A stretch of 60,367 nucleotides of DNA from AV69 sp036498205. GTDB taxonomy: Bacteria; Verrucomicrobiota; Verrucomicrobiia; Chthoniobacterales; UBA10450. Positions 35,623-43,183 of this stretch are shown piece by piece. The notes under the pieces are model-generated. The model did no database searches. It was given only the letters and a program-made list of their open reading frames with translations, and had not been told where the DNA came from. The position numbers and the translations under genes were made by a program. Location of the stretch: the NCBI GenBank assembly GCA_036498205.1, contig DASXIC010000047.1, positions 1-60,367 of the forward strand, given 5' to 3'. Each line of letters opens with the position of its first letter. Positions within the stretch are counted from its first letter, which is position 1.

Positions 35623-35648
35623 TTACCGTTTTGCTCAGCGAATATTCC
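35623..35648 (-). promoter_or_regulatory. Putative ECF-type promoter, 35130-35591 operon
   Basis: Minus strand: GGAATATTC (35648-35640), 13 nt, GTAA (35626-35623). The same -35 variant (GGAATATTC) appears before the cupredoxin operon at 40938-40963. Confidence 0.55.
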
Positions 35649-35795
35649 GTCCGACCAGGACGTCCCTCGAAGAAAAATAGAAAAGCCGAGAAGAGAGCGG
35701 TCCGCGAAGGACGAACAATGGCAGCCGGTCGATAACCGCAACCGCACCTTGCGCGATCGTTTTTTCAAAACGCGATCGTTACAAGACTCGATTCT

Positions 35796-36812
35796 TTATA
35801 TTATATTTTCGGCAAACCGTTCCATTTCTTCAAACTGCGGACTGCATTGGAGTAGGAGAAGATCAACCCCAACCGATTCAAACTCGGCAATGCGTTCGGC
35901 GATTTGTGCAGGTGTTCCGACCAATCCGGATCGCAATCCTCGATTACTTACCGAGTAATCTTCGAGCGAAACGTGTTGATCTAGCTTCGTCCCAGCAAGC
36001 CATTGGCGATAATTGTGGTAACCAGCGGCAGACTGTTTCACGTCGGTTATGCGTGCGAGTTCTCTCTTCGCTTCCTTTTCGGTGTCGCGAACGATCGAGT
36101 AGGCCGCGACTCCGAAGATCATTGGATCGAGACCTTTTTTTTCTCTTCGCTCGGACATGTCAGCGATTTTCGAGCGAATACGCTCAGGAGGATCTCCATG
36201 CATGACAAAGGCGTCGCAACGGCCACTGATCAACTCTTTCGCCGCTTCCGACTCGCCACCGGCGTAAATTACCGGTCGCGGCTGTGAGACCGGCTTTGGC
36301 TGGAGGATCGAATCCTCTATCTGATAATAATCGCCGGAGAAAGAAAGATGATCCCGTTTCCACATCTGGTCGACGACCTCAAGCCACTCCGCCGTCCGCG
36401 CGTAACGATCATCATGCTGCTCAAAATGGACCCCGTATTTCTTTGCCTCATCCGCCCACCAGGACGAAACAACATTGAGAGAAAGACGGCCCTGACCGGC
36501 GATATGATCGATGTTTGCAGCTTGTTTGGCGAGGAGAGCGGGCAAATGGAAGGTGGGACGTACCGCGACCATCAACTCGAGGCGTTTGGTCACCGCCGCG
36601 AGGGCTGCGGCTGTGGACCAAGCATCCAGCGCAGGCGCATCGGCACCTTTGATGTCGTTGAGATTCAGTTCAGCGATCAACGTTAGATCGAACCCAATCT
36701 CTTCGCTGCGTCGCGCCAGGCGGCTCACATATTCCCACGTCGCTGCCATCCGCTCGTCTTCGACGTTTCGCAGCCAGCCGCCGAAGACTGGGAGCAAATA
36801 GCCATAACGCAC
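35796..36812 (-). CDS. LLM-class flavin-dependent monooxygenase (SsuD/SfnG-like)
   Basis: 338 residues from a GTG that shares a base with the stop of the ATP-grasp gene (TAGTG). TIM-barrel features of the bacterial luciferase-like family are present: GYLLPVFGGWLRN, AVRPTFHLPALLAKQAANID, GRLSLNVVSSWWADEAKKYG and YAGGESEAAKELI. The NVVSSWW and the length are close to alkanesulfonate and dimethylsulfone monooxygenases, which use FMNH2 supplied by a reductase. No reductase or sulfonate transporter is adjacent. Coupling with an ATP-grasp ligase is unusual and points to another substrate. Confidence 0.88.
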   Translation of the reverse strand: MRYGYLLPVFGGWLRNVEDERMAATWEYVSRLARRSEEIGFDLTLIAELNLNDIKGADAPALDAWSTAAALAAVTKRLELMVAVRPTFHLPALLAKQAANIDHIAGQGRLSLNVVSSWWADEAKKYGVHFEQHDDRYARTAEWLEVVDQMWKRDHLSFSGDYYQIEDSILQPKPVSQPRPVIYAGGESEAAKELISGRCDAFVMHGDPPERIRSKIADMSERREKKGLDPMIFGVAAYSIVRDTEKEAKRELARITDVKQSAAGYHNYRQWLAGTKLDQHVSLEDYSVSNRGLRSGLVGTPAQIAERIAEFESVGVDLLLLQCSPQFEEMERFAENII

Positions 36813-37771
36813 TAGATCCCCTCCGTTTGGTGCTGAATGTAGTCGACCAGCGCCACATGCGGATCAAAGCCGACAATTTGAGGCGCATTCGCGACAAAAT
36901 TGGAAAGCGCATTGATGTCGTAATAGACGACGCTGCCATCACGATCGTCGACCAGGTATTCCACGCTGCCCACATCGATTTGGGCGGCACCGACGATTCT
37001 TTCAACTGCATCAATTATTCCCTGGGACGGTGTGAAGGCCTCCACTTTCAATCCGATCCTTGGTCTATCAGCGAGGTCGCGGGTGTTCGTATTCGAAGGT
37101 TCGTCTTCGGTCCTGCATATTTCAGCCGGACACAGATTAAAGTTCTCACCGGAGGGGTAAACTTTGATCGCATAGAGAAATTTTCCGCCAAGAGTCTCGA
37201 CGCGCGTAATATGCCCGCCGCGGGCTGGAAGAAATTCCTGCACCAAAGCGATGCTATCGATCCCAAAACCGATCGCGCCAGACGCGGCCGCACGCGCCAA
37301 TTCCGACCCAGAATCAAGACGAATGATCCCTGCGCCTCTACCGCCGATGTTTGGTTTGATGATGACTGGAAATCCAATTTCCTGTGCTGCGGAAATGACT
37401 TCGATCGCGCAGTTTGCGATACGCGAGCGCGGCGTGGTTAGTCCCAGCGAGTGCAGGAGGGCGAGTTGCGCCGCCTTTGAAATCTCGAACAAGAAGGCTT
37501 TGCTGCCGTTGATGACGCGCGTGCCAATACGCTCGAGATAAGCGAGGTAGTCGCGGGTGAAGAAAATGCCTTGTGCGTTACCGCGGAGGTAGGCGGAGGC
37601 GCTCATGCGGTTGAATAACAGCGCGTACCTTCTGTTCGCCTCGGTTGCATCATAACCGTGGCATCCGGCATCGATGCGCACATACCGAATGGAACGCCGA
37701 TCCAATTCCGCGAAGAGTAGGCGGAACCATTCCGGATGCTCGTAGTAGACCGCGAGTGGTAAGTGGTTCAT
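36812..37771 (-). CDS. ATP-grasp ligase (RimK-like)
   Basis: 319 residues from ATG 37771 (TTG 37786 is an alternative). ATP-grasp elements: PVIIKPNIGGRGAGIIRL (the phosphate-binding loop region), ALVQEFLPARGGHITRVETL, and the metal-binding C-terminus VEYLVDDRDGSVVYYDINAL. It would join a carboxylate to an amine or thiol through an acyl phosphate, as RimK, glutathione synthase or peptide ligases do. The product is unknown. The following LLM monooxygenase is translationally coupled, so the two may act on the same metabolite. Confidence 0.85.
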   Translation of the reverse strand: MNHLPLAVYYEHPEWFRLLFAELDRRSIRYVRIDAGCHGYDATEANRRYALLFNRMSASAYLRGNAQGIFFTRDYLAYLERIGTRVINGSKAFLFEISKAAQLALLHSLGLTTPRSRIANCAIEVISAAQEIGFPVIIKPNIGGRGAGIIRLDSGSELARAAASGAIGFGIDSIALVQEFLPARGGHITRVETLGGKFLYAIKVYPSGENFNLCPAEICRTEDEPSNTNTRDLADRPRIGLKVEAFTPSQGIIDAVERIVGAAQIDVGSVEYLVDDRDGSVVYYDINALSNFVANAPQIVGFDPHVALVDYIQHQTEGI

Positions 37772-37778
37772 CACTGGT

Positions 37779-37797
37779 ATTCTCAATCAGTGAGAAT
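37779..37797 (-). promoter_or_regulatory. Stem-loop over the ATP-grasp ribosome-binding site
   Basis: A perfect 7-bp inverted repeat, ATTCTCA-CTGAT-TGAGAAT on the coding strand, ends 7 bp before the ATG at 37771. Its 3' arm contains GAGA, the only Shine-Dalgarno-like sequence, so the hairpin could hide the ribosome-binding site. Confidence 0.4.
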
Positions 37798-37920
37798 CGC
37801 CTCGAGCGCAGGAGCCAGCCTTGGCCCGGTCTTGTGGATTGGCCGGAAACGTTGTTTTAAAAAAGGCGGGATGGCCAAATCTCAACAGAAGTAAGTCCGC
37901 GAATCCTAACCGTTCCGTTC

Positions 37921-38484
37921 CTACCCCAAACCCATCATCGTGAGCAGTCTTCCCCGTACTCGACCGTCTGGCGGCAAGCTGTGCGCGCGCTCATAATCAC
38001 GGATCGCCTTGTGAGTTGCACTGCCACTCACGCCATCAATCGCGCCGTGATAATAGCCTGAACGAACCAGGCGAAGCTGGACTTCCCCGATCAAAGAGTC
38101 GCTATATCCACCGCTAGCTCGGTAAACAGGTTGATCGTAAGAATCGTATGCGTAACCGTAAGGATAGTACCCGTAGGGAGAGTATCCATAATACGCGTAG
38201 GGATCGTAAAAGAACGGATCGCCAAAATCGCCGAAAAAGATAAACCGGTCATCGAAGTCGCGATGCCGGAACCGATCGCCGCGAAAGCCGCCACCACGAA
38301 AGCCACGACTGTTAAAGCCACCACGAAACCCTCCCCCACCAAATCCGGACCTGCCGAAGGCACCGCCGCCACTGTGAAATCCACCGCCACCGAACCCTCC
38401 ATGGCGCTGTCCCATCGCGTTTGAGCCTGTCAAAATGCAAGCCGCGACGACAATTGTCGCTGCAATCAGGTTTCTGTAGGTCAT
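37921..38484 (-). CDS. Secreted Gly/Tyr-rich protein with peptidoglycan-binding domain
   Basis: 187 residues from ATG 38484, preceded by GGAG at good spacing (another ATG lies 6 bp upstream). Signal peptide (LIAATIVVAACILTGSNAMG), then a glycine/phenylalanine/arginine-rich stretch (about 25-75), a tyrosine-rich stretch (about 90-120), and a C-terminal PG_binding_1-like domain: IGEVQLRLVRSGYYHGAIDG and ATHKAIRDYERAHSL. It is probably a cell-wall-attached envelope protein. An ECF-type promoter lies 45 bp upstream. Confidence 0.8.
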   Translation of the reverse strand: MTYRNLIAATIVVAACILTGSNAMGQRHGGFGGGGFHSGGGAFGRSGFGGGGFRGGFNSRGFRGGGFRGDRFRHRDFDDRFIFFGDFGDPFFYDPYAYYGYSPYGYYPYGYAYDSYDQPVYRASGGYSDSLIGEVQLRLVRSGYYHGAIDGVSGSATHKAIRDYERAHSLPPDGRVRGRLLTMMGLG

Positions 38485-38528
38485 AAGCATCTCCAGTCGG
38501 TTCGGGTAACTGCTCCTTACATGAATAC

Positions 38529-38554
38529 AGACCGCTTCAGGCTCATTTTATTCC
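38529..38554 (-). promoter_or_regulatory. Putative ECF-type promoter, Gly/Tyr-rich protein gene
   Basis: Minus strand: GGAATAAAA (38554-38546), 13 nt, GTCT (38532-38529). The -35 and -10 blocks are both identical to those before the sigma factor gene (42716-42741). Confidence 0.65.
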
Positions 38555-38592
38555 GCTCTCGCGAAGGAAAACGTTAGGGTTGCAACTGCGGG

Positions 38593-38955
38593 CTACTTGC
38601 GCGAGTGGCGCAAGCGAAACGGCGAGCCATCGTCGCGATGGAAAAAATTCTTGATTAGGTCGTAGCTTCTTCCGGTACTCAGGACCTTGATCAAAAATCG
38701 CGTGACGCCGTCATTCATTCGGCGAACGACGAGATCGCATCCGTACGGTCGCAACTTCTCTTTCGCGATGCGCGCGGCTTCTACATCAAGCGCTTCTTGC
38801 GACACGAGTTCCGCCGAGCGGAAAAGGCTTAATTCCTTTAAGGCCGCGGTGGCGGCTTCACGGATTTTCCGGACGCGATGGTTGTAACTTGCCTTAAAGT
38901 CATTGTTTATCTCAGAGGCTATGCGGCCTCCTCGACGCTTAACCGATACCAGCAT
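38593..38955 (-). CDS. Hypothetical protein, longer paralogue of 34820-35074
   Basis: 120 residues, basic, without signal peptide. Blocks VRKIREAATAALKELSLF, QEALDVEAARIAKEKL and LIKVLSTGRSYDLIKNFF align with the protein at 34820-35074; the middle part, with C and RRMNDG, is unique to this copy. No known family is recognised. It is the last gene of the apparent operon cupredoxin, 39953, 39486, DUF2231, 38593 (gaps of 22-41 bp). Confidence 0.6.
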   Translation of the reverse strand: MLVSVKRRGGRIASEINNDFKASYNHRVRKIREAATAALKELSLFRSAELVSQEALDVEAARIAKEKLRPYGCDLVVRRMNDGVTRFLIKVLSTGRSYDLIKNFFHRDDGSPFRLRHSRK

Positions 38956-38995
38956 TTGCTGTTTGGGCAGCGAGACGACAGAAGAACGTCATAGC

Positions 38996-39448
38996 TCAGG
39001 CCGCGCCGCTCTCAACGCCGCTTACAATCCCACCCAGATGTCCGGCGATCGCGATCAACAACACTGTCCCGAGCGCGAGAGAGATATAGATAATTCCTGG
39101 CCGTCGTTCTGGAAATTTCCGCTCGCGAAAACGCCATCCGCAAAGGAACCAAATCATCCCACTCGCCGACAGTGCGAAGACCAGATGCAAGAGTAGATTT
39201 CCCTTAAGCTTCGCGCCCTCCAATTGCCACTGCCATGCGGTCAATCCGGTGGCAATGGCAACAGGCGCCGTGAGCGCTGCCGCCACCAGGTTATAGTATG
39301 CAGCCTTCACCAGTGCTGGATCTCTTTTCCAGATCGCGAGAAGATCAAACGCCACACTAATGATGAACAACGCGATCGGGAAATGAATGATTACCGGGTG
39401 TTGCGCGTGTTTCGCCAGGAGGGCGGCTTTGAGATCAAACGGGTTCAT
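38996..39448 (-). CDS. DUF2231 membrane protein
   Basis: 150 residues with four hydrophobic segments. HAQHPVIIHFPIALFIISVA near the start, with several histidines, and LTGLTAWQWQ-like and GGIVSGVE elements match the DUF2231 family, which is often found beside cytochromes and copper proteins and may bind haem. Function is unknown. It belongs to the ECF-promoter-headed cupredoxin operon. Confidence 0.8.
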   Translation of the reverse strand: MNPFDLKAALLAKHAQHPVIIHFPIALFIISVAFDLLAIWKRDPALVKAAYYNLVAAALTAPVAIATGLTAWQWQLEGAKLKGNLLLHLVFALSASGMIWFLCGWRFRERKFPERRPGIIYISLALGTVLLIAIAGHLGGIVSGVESGAA

Positions 39449-39485
39449 GCGGTCCTTGCTAAAGGCTGCGTGGATTCTCCAGCCG

Positions 39486-39911
39486 TCAGTTTTGCGCTAA
39501 CCGGCTTAGTGTGCCCTCTTGCCTGAGATCCAGGTCGAGAACCGTTCGCCGGCCCGCCTTGATGGCAACGGGCAGGCGGATATATCCGTCCCTCTCCGAT
39601 CGAGCAATAACCATGTAAGATCCAACCGGCAGCCCCACGACCTCGGGAATTTCTTCGTCCGCGAAATGTTGGCTTTCGACGTTCTTAAATAGCCGTCCGT
39701 CGATTGTGTAGATGGCGAACAAACTGCGCGGAAAGTACCACGCGTTACGATCGTTGAATTCATCGGTCGTTAAGTAGACCGTTAGGTATCCTCGCGACGA
39801 GCCGCCAGAATAATCTCCTGCTTGTAAAATAGTTGCACTGCCAATGATTAAGAACAATGGAATAATCAACGGCGTGGTCTTCCACAACATTGAAGGGAGT
39901 AGTGATTTCAT
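39486..39911 (-). CDS. Secreted hypothetical protein, tandem paralogue A
   Basis: 141 residues with a signal peptide ending near LQA-GDY. The mature part (about 108 residues) has RGYLTVYLTTDEFNDRNAWY, PVGSYMVIARSERDGYIRLP and TVLDLDL, and shares more than half its residues with the protein encoded next (39953). The beta-strand-rich pattern resembles a carboxypeptidase-regulatory/PEGA-like domain that presents a small beta-sandwich. I do not know the family. It is periplasmic or surface-bound. Confidence 0.65.
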   Translation of the reverse strand: MKSLLPSMLWKTTPLIIPLFLIIGSATILQAGDYSGGSSRGYLTVYLTTDEFNDRNAWYFPRSLFAIYTIDGRLFKNVESQHFADEEIPEVVGLPVGSYMVIARSERDGYIRLPVAIKAGRRTVLDLDLRQEGTLSRLAQN

Positions 39912-39952
39912 ATCGTCTAAAAGTTTATTGTCGTTTTAGAACGTCCTATTTG

Positions 39953-40420
39953 TCAGTTGCGTACTAACCGCTCCACGGGCTTTTGCTCGCGCAAGTCCAG
40001 GTGCACGACCGTTTGTCGGCCTTCCTTAATCACAACACCGATGCGGACATATCCATCTCGCTCGGACCGGGCGGCGATCGTGTAAGATCCAACCGGTAGC
40101 ATCACGACTTGGGGAATTTCATCGCTGCGCGAAATGTGATTCTCCACGTTCTTGAAGACCTTCTTGTCGGCAGTGTAGATGACATAGGAACTGTGGGGAA
40201 AGTACCAGGCATCCCCGTCGTTGAACTCGTCGGTCGCTGAATAGACCTTCAGATAACCCCTTCGTAACTCAGCGCTATAATCTAGGTTTCCCGGTCGTAC
40301 CGCTTCGAAGACAAACGGGCCTCTATCTCCCGCCACGGCTGTTGGACCTCGGAAAGCTGGGCTTAATAGAACAATTAGAAGCGAAGCTTTCAAAAGGACC
40401 GAATATGATGTTAATTTCAT
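39953..40420 (-). CDS. Secreted hypothetical protein, tandem paralogue B
   Basis: 155 residues with a signal peptide (LKASLLIVLLSPAFRG). RRGYLKVYSATDEFNDGDAWY, PVGSYTIAARSERDGYVRIG and TVVHLDL match paralogue A at 39486. TDEFND and GSYxxxARSERDGY are the most conserved blocks. It lies 22 bp after the cupredoxin gene, in the same operon. Function unknown; the pairing with a copper protein suggests a periplasmic accessory role. Confidence 0.65.
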   Translation of the reverse strand: MKLTSYSVLLKASLLIVLLSPAFRGPTAVAGDRGPFVFEAVRPGNLDYSAELRRGYLKVYSATDEFNDGDAWYFPHSSYVIYTADKKVFKNVENHISRSDEIPQVVMLPVGSYTIAARSERDGYVRIGVVIKEGRQTVVHLDLREQKPVERLVRN

Positions 40421-40442
40421 AAAGTTGGGTTGTGGTTGGTGG

Positions 40443-40808
40443 TTATTTAATAATAATCTTACCAGTCATCCGGGGATGAATAGAACAGAAGTAAGAGTAG
40501 ACTCCGGCAGTTGCGAAGGTGTGAGTGAAGCTCTGGCCTGTCTTTAATGCCGGCGATTTTTGGAACTGATTGTCGGCACTCGCGATAACGTGTGGAACGT
40601 TGTCATGATTGATCCAGGTTACCGTTCCCCCTTTCGGCACCGACAATACCTGTGGTGAAAAGGTGTAGTTATCGACAATAACCTCAGGCTTTGAAGCTTT
40701 AGGACGGGTCGAGTCTCCTGTCGCAGGGTCTTTGCCGTGCGTGCTACTCAGAAAGGCCAGAGCAACAAACATGACAAATGCCACCGTGCTTGTATTTACA
40801 TGCTTCAT
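40443..40808 (-). CDS. Secreted cupredoxin (plastocyanin-like), second copy
   Basis: 121 residues from ATG 40808, which gives a good signal peptide (MKHVNTSTVAFVMFVALAFL). The frame also contains an ATG at 40901 that would add 31 residues. The domain has FSPQVLSVPKGGTVTWINHD and copper ligands His (VPHVIAS), Cys, His, Met (YFCSIHPRMTG). It is the first gene of a five-gene operon behind the ECF-type promoter at 40938-40963. Periplasmic electron transfer or copper buffering is likely. Confidence 0.88.
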   Translation of the reverse strand: MKHVNTSTVAFVMFVALAFLSSTHGKDPATGDSTRPKASKPEVIVDNYTFSPQVLSVPKGGTVTWINHDNVPHVIASADNQFQKSPALKTGQSFTHTFATAGVYSYFCSIHPRMTGKIIIK

Positions 40809-40937
40809 GAGCGGAGTGAATGCTGTCACGCGTCTGGTTGCCGGTTTCCGATCGTGTGCAGAAGTCGAGATGATGTGAATCGCTTTATGGTTTGCTCTCA
40901 TTCGATGCGTGATTGGTTAAAATGCTTTCACCTATCA

Positions 40938-40963
40938 ATACCGCTTTGCCGGACGAATATTCC
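40938..40963 (-). promoter_or_regulatory. Putative ECF-type promoter, cupredoxin-DUF2231 operon
   Basis: Minus strand: GGAATATTC (40963-40955), 13 nt, GTAT (40941-40938). If active it would start transcription near 40931, giving a 5' leader of about 120 nt to ATG 40808 or about 30 nt to ATG 40901. Confidence 0.6.
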
Positions 40964-41188
40964 CGCGCGACACGCGGCTAATTCCGTGAAGAGTGGAACC
41001 ACGCGATAGAAACCCAGGCGGTTCCGCTCGACATCAATTCCGATAAATAGGCGCTGATCGCCGTTGATAGGCCGAGCAAGGAAATCCAGCCAGATCTCGA
41101 AGACCGGTCAGGACATCATGAACGAAGCGATTCGATCGCCAGATGAGTCCCAACGGGGAGTGGCGTCCGGTAATAGCCGGAATTGTCG

Positions 41189-42019
41189 TCAACCGTGCGG
41201 GATTAGTTCTCCGAAAAGCTCCCTGAAAGTCTGCAAATCGTTAGCGTTAACGTCGGAAACAGCCCAGTAGTTAAAGTCCCGGTCAACCCAATGCAGAAGC
41301 TGATAACCTTGCCGCGTCAGTGGCCTGGTGATTTCAGCGGCATCGGATCCGGCCGGCCATACGAAGAGGTTAATAAAGTGTTTTCGCCTCTGATAAACTA
41401 AAGCCGCCACTGGCCGGTTATCGAGATAATCGAGACGACCGCCGATCAAAGGAAATCCGTTTTGCGAAAGATCGACAACAGGAGGAGCAAAATCGAGCTT
41501 GGCGTCCAGCCAGGGTTTCACGGTATGCTGGTCGGAGGAAGCAACGTCTGTTAGATGGTTTGCCATCAGCGAGCGGACATGACTTGCGATAAGCTGAGTT
41601 GCGAGAATTTGATCGGCCCCGGGTCGCTGCAATCGAGGCGCCAGGTTCAGGGCAATAACCGCCGCGGCAACGACCGCTGCGGCAAGACCCAGCCAATTCC
41701 ATGGCGTTCCCCCAAGAACAGTCCGTGACTCAGACCCTTTTACTGGAAACAGCGGCTGAGCGTTGCGCGTAAAAGCGGGGGTGCGTCGTTCGCCAACCTC
41801 TTCTCTCAAGGACGATTGAATTCGCTCGCGTAATCCTGCAGGCGCTCTGTGATAGGAAGTTGCTTTCCCAATCGCACGAATTAGCGAGCTGTGCGTTTCA
41901 AAGGCGTCGTCACATTTGCGGCAATCCCGCAAGTGCTGTTCGATTGTCTGGCTGGTAATCGGATCCAATTCGCCATCCAGATAACCATCCATCAGTTTTA
42001 AGGCTTCTTCGCAATTCAT
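41189..42019 (-). CDS. Membrane anti-sigma factor (zinc-finger type)
   Basis: 276 residues. N-terminal anti-sigma zinc finger: MNCEEALKLMDGYLDGELDP and EQHLRDCRKC (H-x3-C-x2-C). A membrane helix at about 108-130 (WNWLGLAAAVVAAAVIALNL) is followed by a 145-residue extracytoplasmic sensor domain without known motifs. It starts directly after the sigma gene stop (no gap), so the pair is co-expressed. It presumably holds the sigma factor inactive until an envelope signal is sensed. Confidence 0.9.
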   Translation of the reverse strand: MNCEEALKLMDGYLDGELDPITSQTIEQHLRDCRKCDDAFETHSSLIRAIGKATSYHRAPAGLRERIQSSLREEVGERRTPAFTRNAQPLFPVKGSESRTVLGGTPWNWLGLAAAVVAAAVIALNLAPRLQRPGADQILATQLIASHVRSLMANHLTDVASSDQHTVKPWLDAKLDFAPPVVDLSQNGFPLIGGRLDYLDNRPVAALVYQRRKHFINLFVWPAGSDAAEITRPLTRQGYQLLHWVDRDFNYWAVSDVNANDLQTFRELFGELIPHG

Positions 42020-42709
42020 CTATATCTCCTTACCGATGCGAGCCGCCAAACATTCCCTGAGTTTGGCTCGCGCGCGAGCCAGCCGCGACATTACCGTCCC
42101 AGGCGGAACCTGAGTGATGTCGGCAATTTCCTTATAAGAGAGACCTTCCTGATGTCGCAGGGTCAGGATCTCGCGAAATTCAGCAGGCAATTGATCCATT
42201 GCCTCGCTCATCAGCTTCGCATCCTCACTACGCTCCAGGATGGTTGCGGGACTTCTAGATTCGTCCCCGGAAACATGAATCTCTTCATCGAAAGGTGTAG
42301 TAAGATCAACCGCGTGGTTTTTCTTGAGCAGTGTGTAGGAGGTATTTCTAACGATCGTCAGTAACCAAGCCCGTCCATTGGAACCATGGAATCCACTGAA
42401 CGATTTAAACGCGCGCAGATATGCTTCCTGGACCACGTCTCGCGCATCCTCTTCATTGCGAAGCAGCCATCTGGCTAGATTATGCGCGGCATCGAGATGA
42501 GGCAGCATCATCGACTCAAAAGATGTGAGATCTTCTTTTTGAGAGGGATTCTCTTCGCGCTTCTTGACTACGACGAACTTCACGATCTTCTGATCCGATT
42601 CGAAATCTTCGGCCTCGGAAGCATGTTCCGCTTTCAAAAGTAAAGCCATAGCGATTTTCGAGGGGTCATATTTCAGAGCGGACAGCACCGCAGGCGAATT
42701 GCCCGCCAT
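42020..42709 (-). CDS. ECF-family RNA polymerase sigma factor
   Basis: 229 residues. Region 2: HLDAAHNLARWLLRNEEDAR and VVQEAYLRAFKSFSGFHG; region 4: LPAEFREILTLRHQEGLSYK and IADITQVPPGTVMSRLARAR. This is typical RpoE/SigJ-like ECF layout, with a 65-residue N-terminal extension of no known function. An ATG at 42649 is an alternative start. The upstream promoter-like site (42716-42741) would begin transcription almost at the first ATG, suggesting a leaderless message or a downstream start. It is coupled to the anti-sigma gene and divergent from tatA. Confidence 0.93.
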   Translation of the reverse strand: MAGNSPAVLSALKYDPSKIAMALLLKAEHASEAEDFESDQKIVKFVVVKKREENPSQKEDLTSFESMMLPHLDAAHNLARWLLRNEEDARDVVQEAYLRAFKSFSGFHGSNGRAWLLTIVRNTSYTLLKKNHAVDLTTPFDEEIHVSGDESRSPATILERSEDAKLMSEAMDQLPAEFREILTLRHQEGLSYKEIADITQVPPGTVMSRLARARAKLRECLAARIGKEI

Positions 42710-42715
42710 TCAATA

Positions 42716-42741
42716 AGACTGCCGCTGGACTGTTTTATTCC
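42716..42741 (-). promoter_or_regulatory. Putative autoregulatory ECF-type promoter, sigma gene
   Basis: Minus strand: GGAATAAAA (42741-42733), 13 nt, GTCT (42719-42716). Autoregulation is usual for ECF sigma genes, so this site is the anchor for reading the other six. Confidence 0.65.
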
Positions 42742-42817
42742 ATCTTCACCCCGAAAAGACCGTGGGAAGGGGTCGCCTTACGACCGGCATGGCAACGATC
42801 CGAAACATCACCTTCCG

Positions 42818-42843
42818 GGAATAAAGGAGCGTCTCTTCAGTAT
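42818..42843 (+). promoter_or_regulatory. Putative ECF-type promoter, tatA-NDH-2 operon
   Basis: Plus strand: GGAATAAAG (42818-42826), 13 nt, GTAT (42840-42843). It is the only plus-strand copy and points at tatA, divergent from the sigma gene promoter 76 bp away. Confidence 0.6.
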
Positions 42844-42898
42844 GAATGGGCAAACAGCTCAACCAAACTCCGAATAACTGAACAAACGTCGACTTCTT

Positions 42899-43144
42899 AT
42901 GCCTACCACAATTGCCAGCCTTCTGAATTTCGCAGGTCCGGACATGATAGTGATTCTTCTCATCGTGTTGCTTCTGTTCGGTTCGAAGAAGCTTCCGGAG
43001 CTCGCCCGCGGGATGGGTCGAGCGGTAAAAGAGTTCGGCGCTGCTCGAGATGAGATAGAGAAAGGGCTTACTCCGCCCGCCCCCCGCGAAGTAGCACAGG
43101 CAAGACTCACAGACACAGCGAGCGAGCAGATAGCATCGCCATAA
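42899..43144 (+). CDS. tatA: Sec-independent translocase subunit TatA/TatE
   Basis: 81 residues. One N-terminal membrane helix (DMIVILLIVLLLFG), then the hinge and amphipathic helix with the family motif FGSKKLPELARGMGRAVKEF, then a short polar tail. It forms the pore-like component that moves folded proteins with twin-arginine signals. There is no tatB or tatC beside it. Two genes in the same island (32085, 33221) encode RR-signal proteins and share its promoter type. Confidence 0.92.
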   Translation: MPTTIASLLNFAGPDMIVILLIVLLLFGSKKLPELARGMGRAVKEFGAARDEIEKGLTPPAPREVAQARLTDTASEQIASP

Positions 43145-43183
43145 TAATCGCGGCGCCACCAAGGCCAAGATCCGAGGAACGCC

